NCBI RefSeq assembly: GCF_024637375.1
Contig: NZ_JAGXFK010000011.1
Coordinates: forward strand, 1-40,768
Reading direction: 5' to 3'
Source of the DNA: Sediminimonas sp.
GTDB lineage: Bacteria > Pseudomonadota > Alphaproteobacteria > Rhodobacterales > Rhodobacteraceae
Length of the DNA: 40,768 bases
Positions 8,402 to 17,658 of this stretch are shown one piece after another. The notes beneath the pieces are model-generated. The model ran no database searches and was not told where the DNA came from. It was given only the letters and a program-made list of their open reading frames with translations. Both the position numbers and the translations under genes were made by a program. Numbering within the stretch: the stretch's first letter is position 1; every line of letters begins with the position of its first letter.

Positions 8402-11400
8402 TCCGCGGCCTCCTTTTCGGTCGCTTCGCGGTCGAGCCAGTCGACCTTTTTCATTTTCCGGACCACGACGAACTCGTCACGGTTGCTGCCCACGGTGCCG
8501 TAGTAGTTGAAGCCGTAGGATTGCTGGGCATATCCGCCGATCATGTGGGTGGGCTTGAGCACCGTGCGCGTCACCGAATTGTGGATGCCGCCGCGCAGGC
8601 CGGTCTTTTCCGAACCGGGGGTGTTCACGATCTTTTCCTGCGCGTGATACATGAACACCGTGCCTTCGCGTATGCGCTGCGACACCACCGCGCGCGCCGT
8701 CAGGGCGCCGTTGACGTTGTAGGCCTCGATCCAGTCGTTGTCCTCGATCCCGGCCTTGCGCGCGTCCACCTCCGACAGCCACACCACCGGCCCGCCGCGG
8801 TTGAGCGTGAGCATCAGCAGGTTGTCGGAATAGGTCGAGTGGATGCCCCATTTCTGGTGCGGGGTGATGAAGTTCAGCACCAGGCTGTCGCCATCGTCCT
8901 GCACGCCCTTGGTGATGGTCTTGAGGTCCACCGGCGGGCGGTAGGACACGAACCCCTCGCCGAACGCGCGCATCCACAGGTGATCCTGGTAGAGCTGCTG
9001 GCGCCCCGTCAGGGTGCGCCACGGGATCAGTTCGTGCACGTTGGTATAGCCGGCGTTATAGCACACCTCCTCGCTTTCGATCCCCGACCAGGTGGGCGAG
9101 CTGATGATCTTGCGCGGCTGCGCGGCGATATCGCGGAAACGGATTTTCACATGCTCCTGACCCCTGGCCAAGTGCGCGTGTTCGCGCCCCGTCGCACGGC
9201 TCAACTGGTCCCATGCCCTGACGGCGACTTCGCCGTTGGTTTCCGGCGCCAGCATCAGGATGACCTCGGTGGCGTCGATATCCGACTCGATCTTCGCGCA
9301 GCCCTCGGCCGGCCCATCGAGCTTGACGCCGTTCAGGTCGCGCAGCGCCTGCACCTCGTGTTTGGTGTCCCAGGCGATGCCCTTGCCACCGTTGCCGACA
9401 TTGTCCATCAGCGGCCCAAGCGCGGTGAAACGCTCGTAAAGCGCGGGATAATCGCGCTCGACGGCAATGTAATTGGGCGCCGTCTTGCCGGGGATCAGGT
9501 CGCACTCGCCCTTCTTCCAATCGCGCACGTTGTCCTGCGCGATCTCGGCGGGCGTGTCGTGCAGGATCGGAAGCGCGACCACATCGGTTTCCTTGCCGAG
9601 GATTTCCGGCGCCACCTCGGAGAACTTCCTGGCGATCGCCTTGAATATCTCCCAGTCCGATTTCGACTCGTAGGCCGGGTCCACAGCCGCCTGAAGCGGG
9701 TGGATGAACGGGTGCATGTCAGATGTGTTGAGGTCGTTCTTCTCGTACCAGCTTGCCGTGGGCAGAACGATGTCGGAATAGACGGCGGTGGTGGACATGC
9801 GGAAATCAATCGTCACCAGCAGGTCAAGCTTGCCACGCGGCGCCTCGTCATGCCATTTCGCCTCTTTCGGCTTCTGACGCCCCTCCTCGCCCAGGTCGCG
9901 GCCCATCACCCCGTGATCGGTGCCCAGCAGGTGCTTGAGGAAATACTCGTGGCCCTTGCCGCTCGATCCCAGCAGGTTGGAGCGCCACACGAACAGGTTG
10001 CGCGGCCAGTTCTCGGGCGCATCCGGGTCTTCGCACGACATCTCGAGCTTGCCGGAGTTGAGTTGATCGGCAACATATTGCGCGACCTCCTTCTTCGACT
10101 TCTTCGCAAGCCGCCCGACTTCCAGCGGGTTGGTGCGCAACTGCGGCGCAGACGGCAGCCACCCCATTCGCTCGGCGCGGATGTTGTAGTCGATCATGCT
10201 GGCGTCCCAGTCGCCCTCGGGCGCCGTGGGCGACAGGATCTCGTCGGTCGTCAACGTCTCGTAGCGCCACTGGTCGGTATGGGCATACCATGCACTGGTC
10301 GAGTTCATGTGCCGCGGGGGGCGCGCCCAGTCCAGCGCGAAGGCCAGCGGTTGCCAGCCGGTTTGCGGGCGCAGCTTTTCCTGGCCGACGTAGTGGCTCC
10401 AGCCACCGCCGGACTGCCCCACGCACCCGCACATCACCAGCATGTTGATGATGCCGCGATAGTTCATGTCCATGTGGTACCAGTGGTTCAGCCCCGCCCC
10501 GAGGATGACCATCGACTTGCCGTCGGTCTGCTCGGCGTTGCGGGCGAAGGCGCGCGCCACCGCGACGATATTGTCGGCCGGTACGCCGGTGATCTTCTCG
10601 GCCCATTTCGGGGTGTAGGGCAGATCCTCGTCAAAGGATTTCGCCGCCCATTCGCCGCCAAGCCCGCGATCGAGCCCGTAGTTGCCGCAGAACAGATCGA
10701 ACACCGTGGCCACGCGCGCCTCGCCGTCCGCCAGTTTCACGGTCTTGACGGGGATGTTGCGGGTCAGGACGTCGGGGTGGTCGCAACGCACGAAATTCTC
10801 GGTCGCCACGCCGCCGAAATAGGGGAAATCAACGGCGGCGACGGCGTCGTGATCCTCTTCCAGGATCAGCGACATCTTCAGTTCGGTCGCCTTGTCGCGG
10901 CTGCGTTCCTCAAGGTTCCAATCGCCATCCTCGCCCCAGCGATAACCGACCGAGCCGTTGGGCGCCACGTAGGCACCCGAGGCCGCGTCATAGGCGATGG
11001 TTTTCCACTCGGGGTTGTTTTCCTCGTTCAGCTTGCCGTCGAAATCGGCCGCACGCAGGAACCGGCCCGGCACCAGCTTGCCGTCCTTTTCCTCCAGCTT
11101 CACCAGCATCGGCATGTCGGTGTACTTGCGGCAATAGTTCTCGAAATACTCGGCCTGGCGGTCGAGGTGGAACTCGCGCAGGATCACATGCCCCATGGCC
11201 ATGGCCAGCGCGGCATCGGTGCCCTGCTGCGGGGCCAGCCAGATGTCGCCGAACTTGGCCGCCTCGGAGTAGTCGGGACAGATGACCGCGGACCTGGTGC
11301 CGCGGTAGCGCGCCTCGGTGTAGAAATGCGCGTCGGGGGTGCGTGTCTGCGGCACGTTCGACCCCCACAGCAGCAGGAAGCCGGCGTTGTACCAGTCAGC

Positions 11401-12123
11401 CGATTCCGGCACGTCGGTCTGTTCGCCCCATGTCTGGGGGCTGGCCGGGGGCAGGTCGCAATACCAGTCGTAGAACGACATGCAGGTGCCACCCAGAAGG
11501 CTCAGGTAACGCGAGCCGGCGGCATAACTGACCATCGACATCGCCGGGATGGGCGAGAAGCCGAACACCCGATCGGGGCCGTAGGTTCTTGCGGTGTAGG
11601 CGTTGGCGGCGGCGGTGATTTCGGTCGCCTCGTCCCAGCTTGCCCGCACGAACCCACCCTTGCCGCGGGTTTCGACATAGGAGGCGCGCAGCACCGGGTC
11701 GTCCTGCAGGGCCGTCCAGGCCTCGATCGGGGTCATGGTCTTGCGCATCCGGCGCCAGACCTTCATCAGCGCGCCGCGCACCAGCGGGTTCTTCACCCGG
11801 TTGGCGGAATAGAGATACCAGCTGTAGCTTGCCCCGCGGGCGCAGCCGCGCGGTTCGTGGTTGGGCAGGTCGGGGCGCGTGCGCGGGTAATCCGTCTGCT
11901 GCGTTTCCCAGGTGACGATGCCGGACTTGACGTAGATCTTCCACGAACACGAGCCGGTGCAGTTCACGCCGTGGGTGGAGCGCACGATCTTGTCGTGCCG
12001 CCAGCGGTTGCGATAGGTGTCTTCCCAGTCGCGGTTCTCGCGGGTCACTTGCCCGTGGCCGTCCGCGAACTTCTCCAGTTCCTTGGATTGCAGGAAGTTC
12101 AGTCTGTCGAGCAGGTGGCTCAT
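8398..12123 (-). CDS. narG: Respiratory nitrate reductase alpha subunit (Mo-bis-MGD)
   Basis: A 1241-residue catalytic subunit that reduces nitrate to nitrite at a molybdenum bis-MGD centre. The FS0 cluster ligands are all present: His51, Cys55, Cys59 (THGVNCTGSCSW) and Cys94 (PRGCARG). Asp223 in YCDLPPASPQTWGEQTD corresponds to the E. coli Asp222 that coordinates molybdenum. The N-terminus lacks a twin-arginine signal, as in cytoplasm-facing membrane-bound Nar rather than periplasmic Nap. AGGAGA lies upstream of the ATG. A strong hairpin sits in the 69-bp gap to narK2. Long open frames on the other strand of this gene are GC-bias shadows. Confidence 0.98.
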
Positions 12124-12147
12124 TGTCGTCTCCTATGCGTTGGCTGC

Positions 12148-12181
12148 CCGCCCCGGCCCGCACATGCGGGGGCCGGGGCGG
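12148..12181 (-). other. Intercistronic hairpin between narK2 and narG
   Basis: An 11-bp perfect stem, CCGCCCCGGCC (12148-12158) with GGCCGGGGCGG (12171-12181), and a 12-base loop, fills most of the gap between narK2 and narG. There is no T-run, so it does not look like a strong intrinsic terminator. It may act as an mRNA processing or stability element that sets different levels of transporter and reductase; this role is inferred. Confidence 0.5.
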
Positions 12182-12192
12182 CGTTGCTCGGA

Positions 12193-13800
12193 TCAGGGGT
12201 TGCGGATGTAGGCGTTGGGCCGCAGGTAGAACCACCAGTTGATGGCGATGCAGACCGCGTAGAATATCGCGAACCCGTAGAGCGCGTACTCAGGCGTGCC
12301 CGCATCCATCTGTTCGCCGAACACCTTGGGAATGATGAAGGCGCCATAGGCGGCGACCGCGCTGGTCCAGCCCAGAACCGGGCCGGCCTGTTCCTTGTCG
12401 AAGGCCACGGCGATGGTCCGGAAGGTCGAGCCGTTGCCGATGCCGGTGGCCGCGAACAGGATCAGGAACAAGCCCAGGAAGGGCCAGAAATACTGCTCGG
12501 GCGCCGCCGAGGCATAGGCCTGCTGGATGAAGTAGGCGACGCCCAGCGCCGAGATCACCATGACGATGGAGATCCACTGCGTCACGCGCGCGCCGCCCAG
12601 CTTGTCGGCCATCATGCCGCCAATCGGCCGGATCAGCGCCCCGATAAAGGGCCCCATCCACGCGAACATCAGCGCCGAGGGCCCGGCCGGGTTGGCGGTG
12701 GAGTGGGTCATCACCCCGTCCACCATCAGGTGCTGGTAGCCGAACACCACCTTGATCGTCAGCGCCAGCGCGGCGGAATAGCCGATGAAGCTGCCGAAGG
12801 TCATCGTGTAGATGACCGTCATCGCCCAGGTGTGCTTGTTGCCGAAGATGCGATACTGTCGGGTCAGGTTGTTGCCCACCTCGCCGGGAATCAGCTTGAG
12901 CAGCCCCACCGTCAGCGCGATCACGAACGGCAGCACCAGCCATTTGGAGATGTCCCAGCCCGAACCGCCGACATCGGTGGGCAGCATCAGCCACAGCCCG
13001 ATGCCGGCGGTCAGGAACCCGATCAGCAGCATGAAGGAAATGACCCCGAAAGAGCCAAACGGGCCGGGAATGTCCGGCGAGACGTGCTCGTCACGGATGT
13101 TGTTCATGCCCAGCCATCCGGCGAAGGCCAGCGGGATCAGTGCCAGCAGCCAGACATAGCCGGCGTTCTGGATGTAGGTCTCGGTGCCTGCCGGGATCTT
13201 GCCGATCAGCGTGCCCGAGGTCTGCTGAAGCGTCGCCGACTCACCGCCGAACAGGCCGAAGGTCATCACCAGCGGGATCACGACCTGCATCGTGGTGACG
13301 CCGAAATTGCCCAGCCCCGCGTTCATGCCAAGCGCATAGCCCTGCACCTTCTTGGGAAAGAAGAAGCTGATATTGGACATCGAGCTGGCGAAATTGCCGC
13401 CGCCGATCCCCGACAGGAACGCCAGAATCTGGAACACCCAGAGCGGCGTGTCGGGATTTTGCAGGAAATAGCCCGTCCCGGCGGCCGGAATAATCAACAG
13501 CGCGGTGGTAAAGAAGATCGTGTTGCGCCCGCCCGCGATGCGGATGAAAAAGGTGGACGGGATACGCAGCGTCGCGCCGGTCAGACCGGCCACCGCGGAC
13601 AGCGTGAACAGCTCGGCCTTCTCAAAGGGAAAGCCCAGGTTGAGCATCTGCACCGTGATGATGCCCCAGTAGAGCCAGACAGCAAACCCGCACAACAGGC
13701 TGGGGATCGAGATCCACAGGTTGCGGGTGGCGATCCGCTTGCCGGTCGAGTTCCAGAAGGCCTCGTCCTCGACGTTCCAGTTCTTGATATCTTGTCCCAC
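12193..13800 (-). CDS. narK2: NarK2-type nitrate/nitrite transporter
   Basis: A 535-residue major facilitator transporter of the NNP family, here the second NarK copy, thought to exchange nitrate for nitrite across the inner membrane. The nitrate signature is seen as GIGGGNFASSMSNISFFFPK, followed by GYALGMNAGLGNFGV. The conserved arginine sits in ATLRIPSTFF. The chosen start is a GTG at 13800 (VGQDIKNWNVEDEAFW), because ACGGAGATC is well placed and the extension to an ATG at 13992 would overlap narK1 and add an arginine-rich, unlikely tail. It lies 73 bp after narK1; in Paracoccus the two are fused in one protein, here they are separate genes. Confidence 0.93.
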   Translation of the reverse strand: MGQDIKNWNVEDEAFWNSTGKRIATRNLWISIPSLLCGFAVWLYWGIITVQMLNLGFPFEKAELFTLSAVAGLTGATLRIPSTFFIRIAGGRNTIFFTTALLIIPAAGTGYFLQNPDTPLWVFQILAFLSGIGGGNFASSMSNISFFFPKKVQGYALGMNAGLGNFGVTTMQVVIPLVMTFGLFGGESATLQQTSGTLIGKIPAGTETYIQNAGYVWLLALIPLAFAGWLGMNNIRDEHVSPDIPGPFGSFGVISFMLLIGFLTAGIGLWLMLPTDVGGSGWDISKWLVLPFVIALTVGLLKLIPGEVGNNLTRQYRIFGNKHTWAMTVIYTMTFGSFIGYSAALALTIKVVFGYQHLMVDGVMTHSTANPAGPSALMFAWMGPFIGALIRPIGGMMADKLGGARVTQWISIVMVISALGVAYFIQQAYASAAPEQYFWPFLGLFLILFAATGIGNGSTFRTIAVAFDKEQAGPVLGWTSAVAAYGAFIIPKVFGEQMDAGTPEYALYGFAIFYAVCIAINWWFYLRPNAYIRNP

Positions 13801-13832
13801 TTTTGATCTCCGTGGATTGCTTCGTGGAGGAT

Positions 13833-13867
13833 CGTGGCGCGCCCGCGCGGGAGCGTGGCGCGCCACG
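13833..13867 (-). other. Intercistronic hairpin between narK1 and narK2
   Basis: An 11-bp perfect stem, CGTGGCGCGCC (13833-13843) with GGCGCGCCACG (13857-13867), and a 13-base loop sits just after the narK1 stop. It lacks a T-run. It parallels the stem of the same length between narK2 and narG, suggesting a shared processing or stability role rather than termination. Confidence 0.5.
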
Positions 13868-13873
13868 GTCATT

Positions 13874-15211
13874 TCATTTCGACGCCTGTCCTTGTGCGGG
13901 CGCTGCAACGGGGCTCTCCGGCAGGTCCGACAGGAACCGCTCGTCCTCCAGGCCGGGGTGGCGGCGGCGTTCCATCCGGCGGATGGCGACATGCATCCAT
14001 ACCGTCATCACGGCGACCATCAGGAAGGTGAACATGAACGGCGTCGTCCACACGCCGGTGAGGTCCAGCAGCACGCCGAAGACGATCGGCATGAAGAAAC
14101 CGCCCAGGCCCCCGATCATGCCCACCAGGCCACCGACCGACCCGACGTGGTGCGGGTAATAGACGGGGATGTGCTTGTAGACCGCGGCCTTGCCCAGGCT
14201 CATCACGAAGCCGAGTACCACCGTCAGCGCGACGAAGACGCTCACGGAGATGCCGAAGTTGAAAGTGATCGGCCCGTCGATGCCGGTGACGGTGTAGTGC
14301 GTCTCGGGGTAGCTCATGATGAACAGGATGATCAGCGAGACGATGAACGTCAGGTACATCACCGCCCGCGCGCCCCACTTGTCGGACATCCAGCCGCCCA
14401 ATGCTCGGAAGACCGACCCGGGCAGGCTGTAGAGCCCGGCGAACACGCCCGCGGTGGTCAACTCCAGCCCGTAGGCGCCGACGTAATAACGCGGCAGGAA
14501 GCTGGCCAGCGCGACGAAGCCGCCGAAGACGAAGAAGTAGTAGGTGGCGAAGCGCCAGACCTGGATGTTTTTCAGCGGCGCCAGCTGCTCGGCGGTCGAA
14601 ACCGGGCCCTTGCCGGTGCGCTTGCGGTCTTCGTGGACCGGGTCGGTCTTGGCGAAGACGTAGAACAGCACCGCCGTGATCGCCAGCACCACGGCATAGA
14701 CGCGCGCGGTGCCTTCCCAGCCCATCGCCACCACCAGGAACGGGGCCGCGAAGTTGGTCACTGCCGCGCCGACATTGCCGGCGCCGAAAATGCCCAGGGC
14801 GGTGCCCTGATGCTCTTTGTCGAACCAGCGCGAGGTATAGGCGATGCCGACGATGAACGACCCGCCGGCAAGGCCAAGGCCCAGCGCAGCAACCAGGAAC
14901 ACCGGGTAGCTGGTGACGCTGGTCAGCAGCCACACCGCCACCGCGGTGACCAGCATTTGCAGCGGAAACATGATCCGGCCGCCGAACTGTTCGGTCCAGA
15001 CGCCAAGGAAAATCCGGCTGATCGATCCGGTCAGCACCGGGGTCGCCACCAGCAAGCCGAACTGCGTGTCATTCAGGCCAAGGTCTTCCTTGATCTGGAC
15101 CCCGATGATCGAGAAAATCGTCCACACGGCAAAGCAGACCGTGAACGCGAATGTGCTCAGCCCCAGGGCCCGGTATTGGTCCGAGCGCGAGACGCCGTCG
15201 AGTGTGTGCAT
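13874..15211 (-). CDS. narK1: NarK1-type nitrate transporter
   Basis: A 445-residue NNP-family major facilitator protein and the first gene of the leftward nar operon. It has twelve predicted hydrophobic segments, the arginine-containing TGSISRIFLGVWTEQFGG loop, and the nitrate signature GLGLAGGSFIVGIAYTSRWF with GIFGAGNVGAAVTNF after it. The second signature is seen at LGKAAVYKHIPVYYP and VGSVGGLVGMIGGLGGFFMP. NarK1-type proteins are thought to import nitrate with protons to start respiration before nitrite builds up. ATG at 15211 has GGGAGGGA upstream; starts at 15253 or 15328 would enter the promoter region that holds FNR-type sites. Confidence 0.93.
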   Translation of the reverse strand: MHTLDGVSRSDQYRALGLSTFAFTVCFAVWTIFSIIGVQIKEDLGLNDTQFGLLVATPVLTGSISRIFLGVWTEQFGGRIMFPLQMLVTAVAVWLLTSVTSYPVFLVAALGLGLAGGSFIVGIAYTSRWFDKEHQGTALGIFGAGNVGAAVTNFAAPFLVVAMGWEGTARVYAVVLAITAVLFYVFAKTDPVHEDRKRTGKGPVSTAEQLAPLKNIQVWRFATYYFFVFGGFVALASFLPRYYVGAYGLELTTAGVFAGLYSLPGSVFRALGGWMSDKWGARAVMYLTFIVSLIILFIMSYPETHYTVTGIDGPITFNFGISVSVFVALTVVLGFVMSLGKAAVYKHIPVYYPHHVGSVGGLVGMIGGLGGFFMPIVFGVLLDLTGVWTTPFMFTFLMVAVMTVWMHVAIRRMERRRHPGLEDERFLSDLPESPVAAPAQGQASK

Positions 15212-15293
15212 GGGTTTCCCTCCCGCAAAACTTTCGAGCATGCCGACAAACATGCTCGAGCGTCGGTATGGCGGGTGCAGGGCGCGGCGCGAT

Positions 15294-15307
15294 TTGACAT
15301 AAATCAG
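15294..15307. promoter_or_regulatory. FNR-type site upstream of narK1
   Basis: TTGACATAAATCAG matches TTGAT-N4-ATCAA at 8 of 10 defined bases. Its centre is about 90 bp from the narK1 start. A weak -10-like CATACC on the minus strand (complement of 15265-15270) lies about 30 bp from the centre, the spacing of class II FNR-activated promoters. This is the best candidate for anaerobic activation of the nar operon. Confidence 0.6.
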
Positions 15308-15363
15308 AAACTCGGAAAAATCGTTCAAAATAAATGTGTTAGAGAAATATTTCAGGTTCCGGG

Positions 15364-15377
15364 TCGATCCTGATCAA
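15364..15377. promoter_or_regulatory. FNR-type site upstream of the narR-like gene
   Basis: TCGATCCTGATCAA differs from TTGAT-N4-ATCAA at one base. A -10-like TATGAT at 15403-15408 on the plus strand places the centre of the site near -44 of the predicted transcription start, which suits activation of the rightward regulator gene. The site could also contribute to the divergent narK1 promoter. Confidence 0.5.
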
Positions 15378-15429
15378 ACAATCGGCCAGGTGTTTGCGAA
15401 CCTATGATTGACACGCACGCAGGTATGCC

Positions 15430-15443
15430 TTGATAAATATCAA
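15430..15443. promoter_or_regulatory. Perfect FNR-type palindrome next to the narR-like start
   Basis: TTGATAAATATCAA is a perfect match to the FNR consensus. It lies 26 bp before the start codon of the regulator and downstream of its likely -10 (15403-15408). A protein bound here would block transcription, so autorepression is the simplest reading. The site is certain as sequence; the direction of its effect is inferred. Confidence 0.7.
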
Positions 15444-15469
15444 AAGATTCATCGCGCGACTGGTCACCC

Positions 15470-16165
15470 ATGCCCGATTCCTATTATCCCGAAATCCGCA
15501 GGCTCGACCTGTTCGCGTCGATGGAAGACGCGCGGTTCCGCGAATTGATGCGCGGCTCCTACGTGCAGAATTTCCCGCCACGGATCGAGCTGATCACCGA
15601 AGGCGACCCGAGTGATTTCATGCATATCGTCCTCGAAGGATCGGTCGAGCTGTTCTCGTCCTGGAACGGGCGCGAAACCAGCATGGCAACGCTCACGCCC
15701 GTGGCGACCTTCATCCTGGCCGCCACCATTCGCGATGCGCCCTACCTGATGTCGGCGCGCACGCTTGATAAGTGCCGGGTCGCGCTGGTGCCATCGCAGG
15801 ATGTGCGCGCCGTGTTCGACCAGGACGGCGAATTCGCACGCGCCATCGTGGCCGAGCTGGCGCTTTGCTACCGAAGCGTGGTGAAGAACGCCAAGGATCT
15901 CAAGCTGCGCACATCGCTGGAACGGCTCGCCAACTACCTGCTGCGCCAGCGGGCGCGCGCCGGGTCTGACCGGTTCGAACTGCCGATCGAGAAGCGCCGC
16001 CTCGCCTCGCGGCTGGGTATGACACCGGAAAACCTCAGCCGCGCGTTCAAGGGGCTGCGCCCCTATGGCGTCCGGGTCGACGGCAACCGGATCGAATTGA
16101 GCGATCCCGCCGATCTTGCCGGTTTCGCCAAGCCCAACCCGCTGATCGACGACCCCCTGAGCTGA
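15470..16165 (+). CDS. narR: Crp/Fnr-family regulator, NarR-like (no Fe-S cysteines)
   Basis: A 231-residue transcription regulator with a cyclic-nucleotide-type sensor domain (about 10-125), a dimer helix and a C-terminal HTH (RRLASRLGMTPENLSRAFKG, about 176-195). The recognition helix carries Glu187, Ser190 and Arg191, the E-xx-SR pattern that reads TTGA half-sites in FNR. Only Cys102 and Cys133 occur, so the FNR oxygen-sensing cluster is absent. In Paracoccus a cysteine-less FNR relative, NarR, is divergent from narKGHJI and activates it in response to nitrate or nitrite; position and sequence fit that role. No good Shine-Dalgarno precedes the ATG at 15470. DNR/NnrR-type NO sensors are the alternative. 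Confidence 0.82.
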   Translation: MPDSYYPEIRRLDLFASMEDARFRELMRGSYVQNFPPRIELITEGDPSDFMHIVLEGSVELFSSWNGRETSMATLTPVATFILAATIRDAPYLMSARTLDKCRVALVPSQDVRAVFDQDGEFARAIVAELALCYRSVVKNAKDLKLRTSLERLANYLLRQRARAGSDRFELPIEKRRLASRLGMTPENLSRAFKGLRPYGVRVDGNRIELSDPADLAGFAKPNPLIDDPLS

Positions 16166-16241
16166 TCGGCCCAATCGTGTCACTGGACAGGGCAGGCCAC
16201 CGTGCGCTAGAGCGGTGCGACAGAAAGTGCGGAGGCATTGC

Positions 16242-17435
16242 ATGACCGATTTCGCGGCGACCAAGGCGATGTTTCACCTGCCCGAGGGCGTGATCTACCT
16301 CGACGGCAATTCGCTGGGCCCGTTGCCCAGGGCCGCCCCCGCCCGCATGGACGCGGTGATGCGCGCCGAATGGGGCGAGATGCTGATCACCGGCTGGAAC
16401 AAGGCCGGCTGGATGGCGCAGCCGGTCGAACTGGGCGACCGGATCGCGCGGCTGATCGGCGCCGAGGCGGGGCACGTCGTGCTTGGCGACACATTGTCGA
16501 TCAAGGTTCACCAGGCGCTCGCCTCGGCGCTGGAAATGGTCCCCGACCGGCGGGTGATCCTGTCGGATTCGGGCAATTTCCCGTCCGATCTCTACATGGC
16601 CGAGGGGCTGATCGGCACGCTGGACAAGGGCCTTGAGCTGCGCGTGGTGGCGCCCGAAGAGGTCGAGGCGAACATCACCGAAGACGTGGCGGTATTGATG
16701 ATCACCGAGGTCGACTACCGCACCGGGCGGTTGCACGACATGGCCCGCCTGACCCGCAAGGCGCACGAGGTCGGCGCCATCACCGTGTGGGACCTGGCCC
16801 ATACCGCCGGCGCGACAGTGGTGGACGTGGCCGGCGCAGGCGCGGATTTCGCCGTCGGCTGCACCTACAAGTACCTCAACGGCGGCCCCGGGGCGCCGGC
16901 CTTCATCTATGTCGCGCCGCGCCATGCCGATACCGCGCGCCCGGCGCTGTCGGGCTGGCTGGGCCATGACGCGCCGTTCGCATTCGAGCAAAGCTACCGC
17001 GCCGGGCCGGGAATCGAGCGGATGCGCGTCGGCACGCCGCCGGTGCTGGCCATGGCGGCGCTGGAATGCGCGCTCGATATCTGGGACATGACCACGATGG
17101 CAGCGGTGCGCGCGCGCTCGATCGACCTGACCGAGTTGTTCATCGAAAAAATCGAGGCCGCCTGCCCGATGCTGGAGCTTGCCAGCCCCCGCGATCCGGC
17201 CGCACGCGGCAGCCAGGTGTCGTTTCGCTTCGCCGATGGTTATGCCGCGATCCAGGCGCTGGTCGCCCGCGGCGTGATCGGCGACTTCCGCGCCCCCGAC
17301 ATCATGCGTTTCGGATTCACCCCGCTTTACATGGACGAAAGCGATGTACAGGCCGCCGCCGGCATCATCGCCGAGGTCATGCAGAACCGGCTGTGGGACG
17401 CACCGGAATACCAGACGCGCGCACGGGTCACCTGA
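16242..17435 (+). CDS. kynU: Kynureninase
   Basis: A 397-residue PLP enzyme that splits kynurenine (or 3-hydroxykynurenine) into anthranilate and alanine in tryptophan breakdown. It begins near [17 protein letters not shown], the kynureninase N-terminal landmark, carries [15 protein letters not shown] (PLP-binding aspartate), and the Schiff-base lysine at about residue 210 in [11 protein letters not shown]. The C-terminal [20 protein letters not shown] is typical too. CGGAGG precedes the ATG at 16242 by 7 bp; the upstream ATG at 16215 is less likely. It is followed after 223 bp by tryptophan dioxygenase on the same strand. Cytoplasmic. Confidence 0.96.
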   Translation: MTDFAATKAMFHLPEGVIYLDGNSLGPLPRAAPARMDAVMRAEWGEMLITGWNKAGWMAQPVELGDRIARLIGAEAGHVVLGDTLSIKVHQALASALEMVPDRRVILSDSGNFPSDLYMAEGLIGTLDKGLELRVVAPEEVEANITEDVAVLMITEVDYRTGRLHDMARLTRKAHEVGAITVWDLAHTAGATVVDVAGAGADFAVGCTYKYLNGGPGAPAFIYVAPRHADTARPALSGWLGHDAPFAFEQSYRAGPGIERMRVGTPPVLAMAALECALDIWDMTTMAAVRARSIDLTELFIEKIEAACPMLELASPRDPAARGSQVSFRFADGYAAIQALVARGVIGDFRAPDIMRFGFTPLYMDESDVQAAAGIIAEVMQNRLWDAPEYQTRARVT

Positions 17436-17571
17436 TGGCGGCACCGCGCAACGCCCCGGCGCTGCACCTGCCGCTGTGCCGGCCGGCCGGCTGGGTCGCG
17501 GCTTGGCGCCGGCTTTCGCCCATTGCGCGCACGGCGGGCTGAGCCGGCACCCCACGTCTTCGTCAAGCCGG

Positions 17572-17594
17572 CTTCATCTTTCCAGAAATACTCA
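17572..17594 (-). repeat. Dispersed intergenic element, copy B
   Basis: Read on the minus strand this is TGAGTATTTCTGG followed by AAAGATGAAG, aligning without gaps to copies at 3331-3353 and 27991-28013. It lies in the gap between kynU and kynA. Unlike copy A it is not preceded by the G-rich hairpin. Confidence 0.55.
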
Positions 17595-17658
17595 TGAGTC
17601 CCAAGGCCCCGACCGGGCGCCGCGCCCGGATCCGGCACGCCGTTCACCGGAGCATAAA

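Noticed and set aside
8521-13806. A 1761-codon open frame on the plus strand antisense to narG and narK2
   Set aside because: It lies opposite two certain genes, has low-complexity His/Arg/Gly/Ala-rich composition, and results from the GC-rich third positions of the real genes. No family features are seen.
13801-13992. N-terminal extension of NarK2 to an ATG at 13992
   Set aside because: It overlaps narK1, gives an arginine-rich tail unlike NarK proteins, and ignores the well-placed ribosome site before the GTG at 13800.
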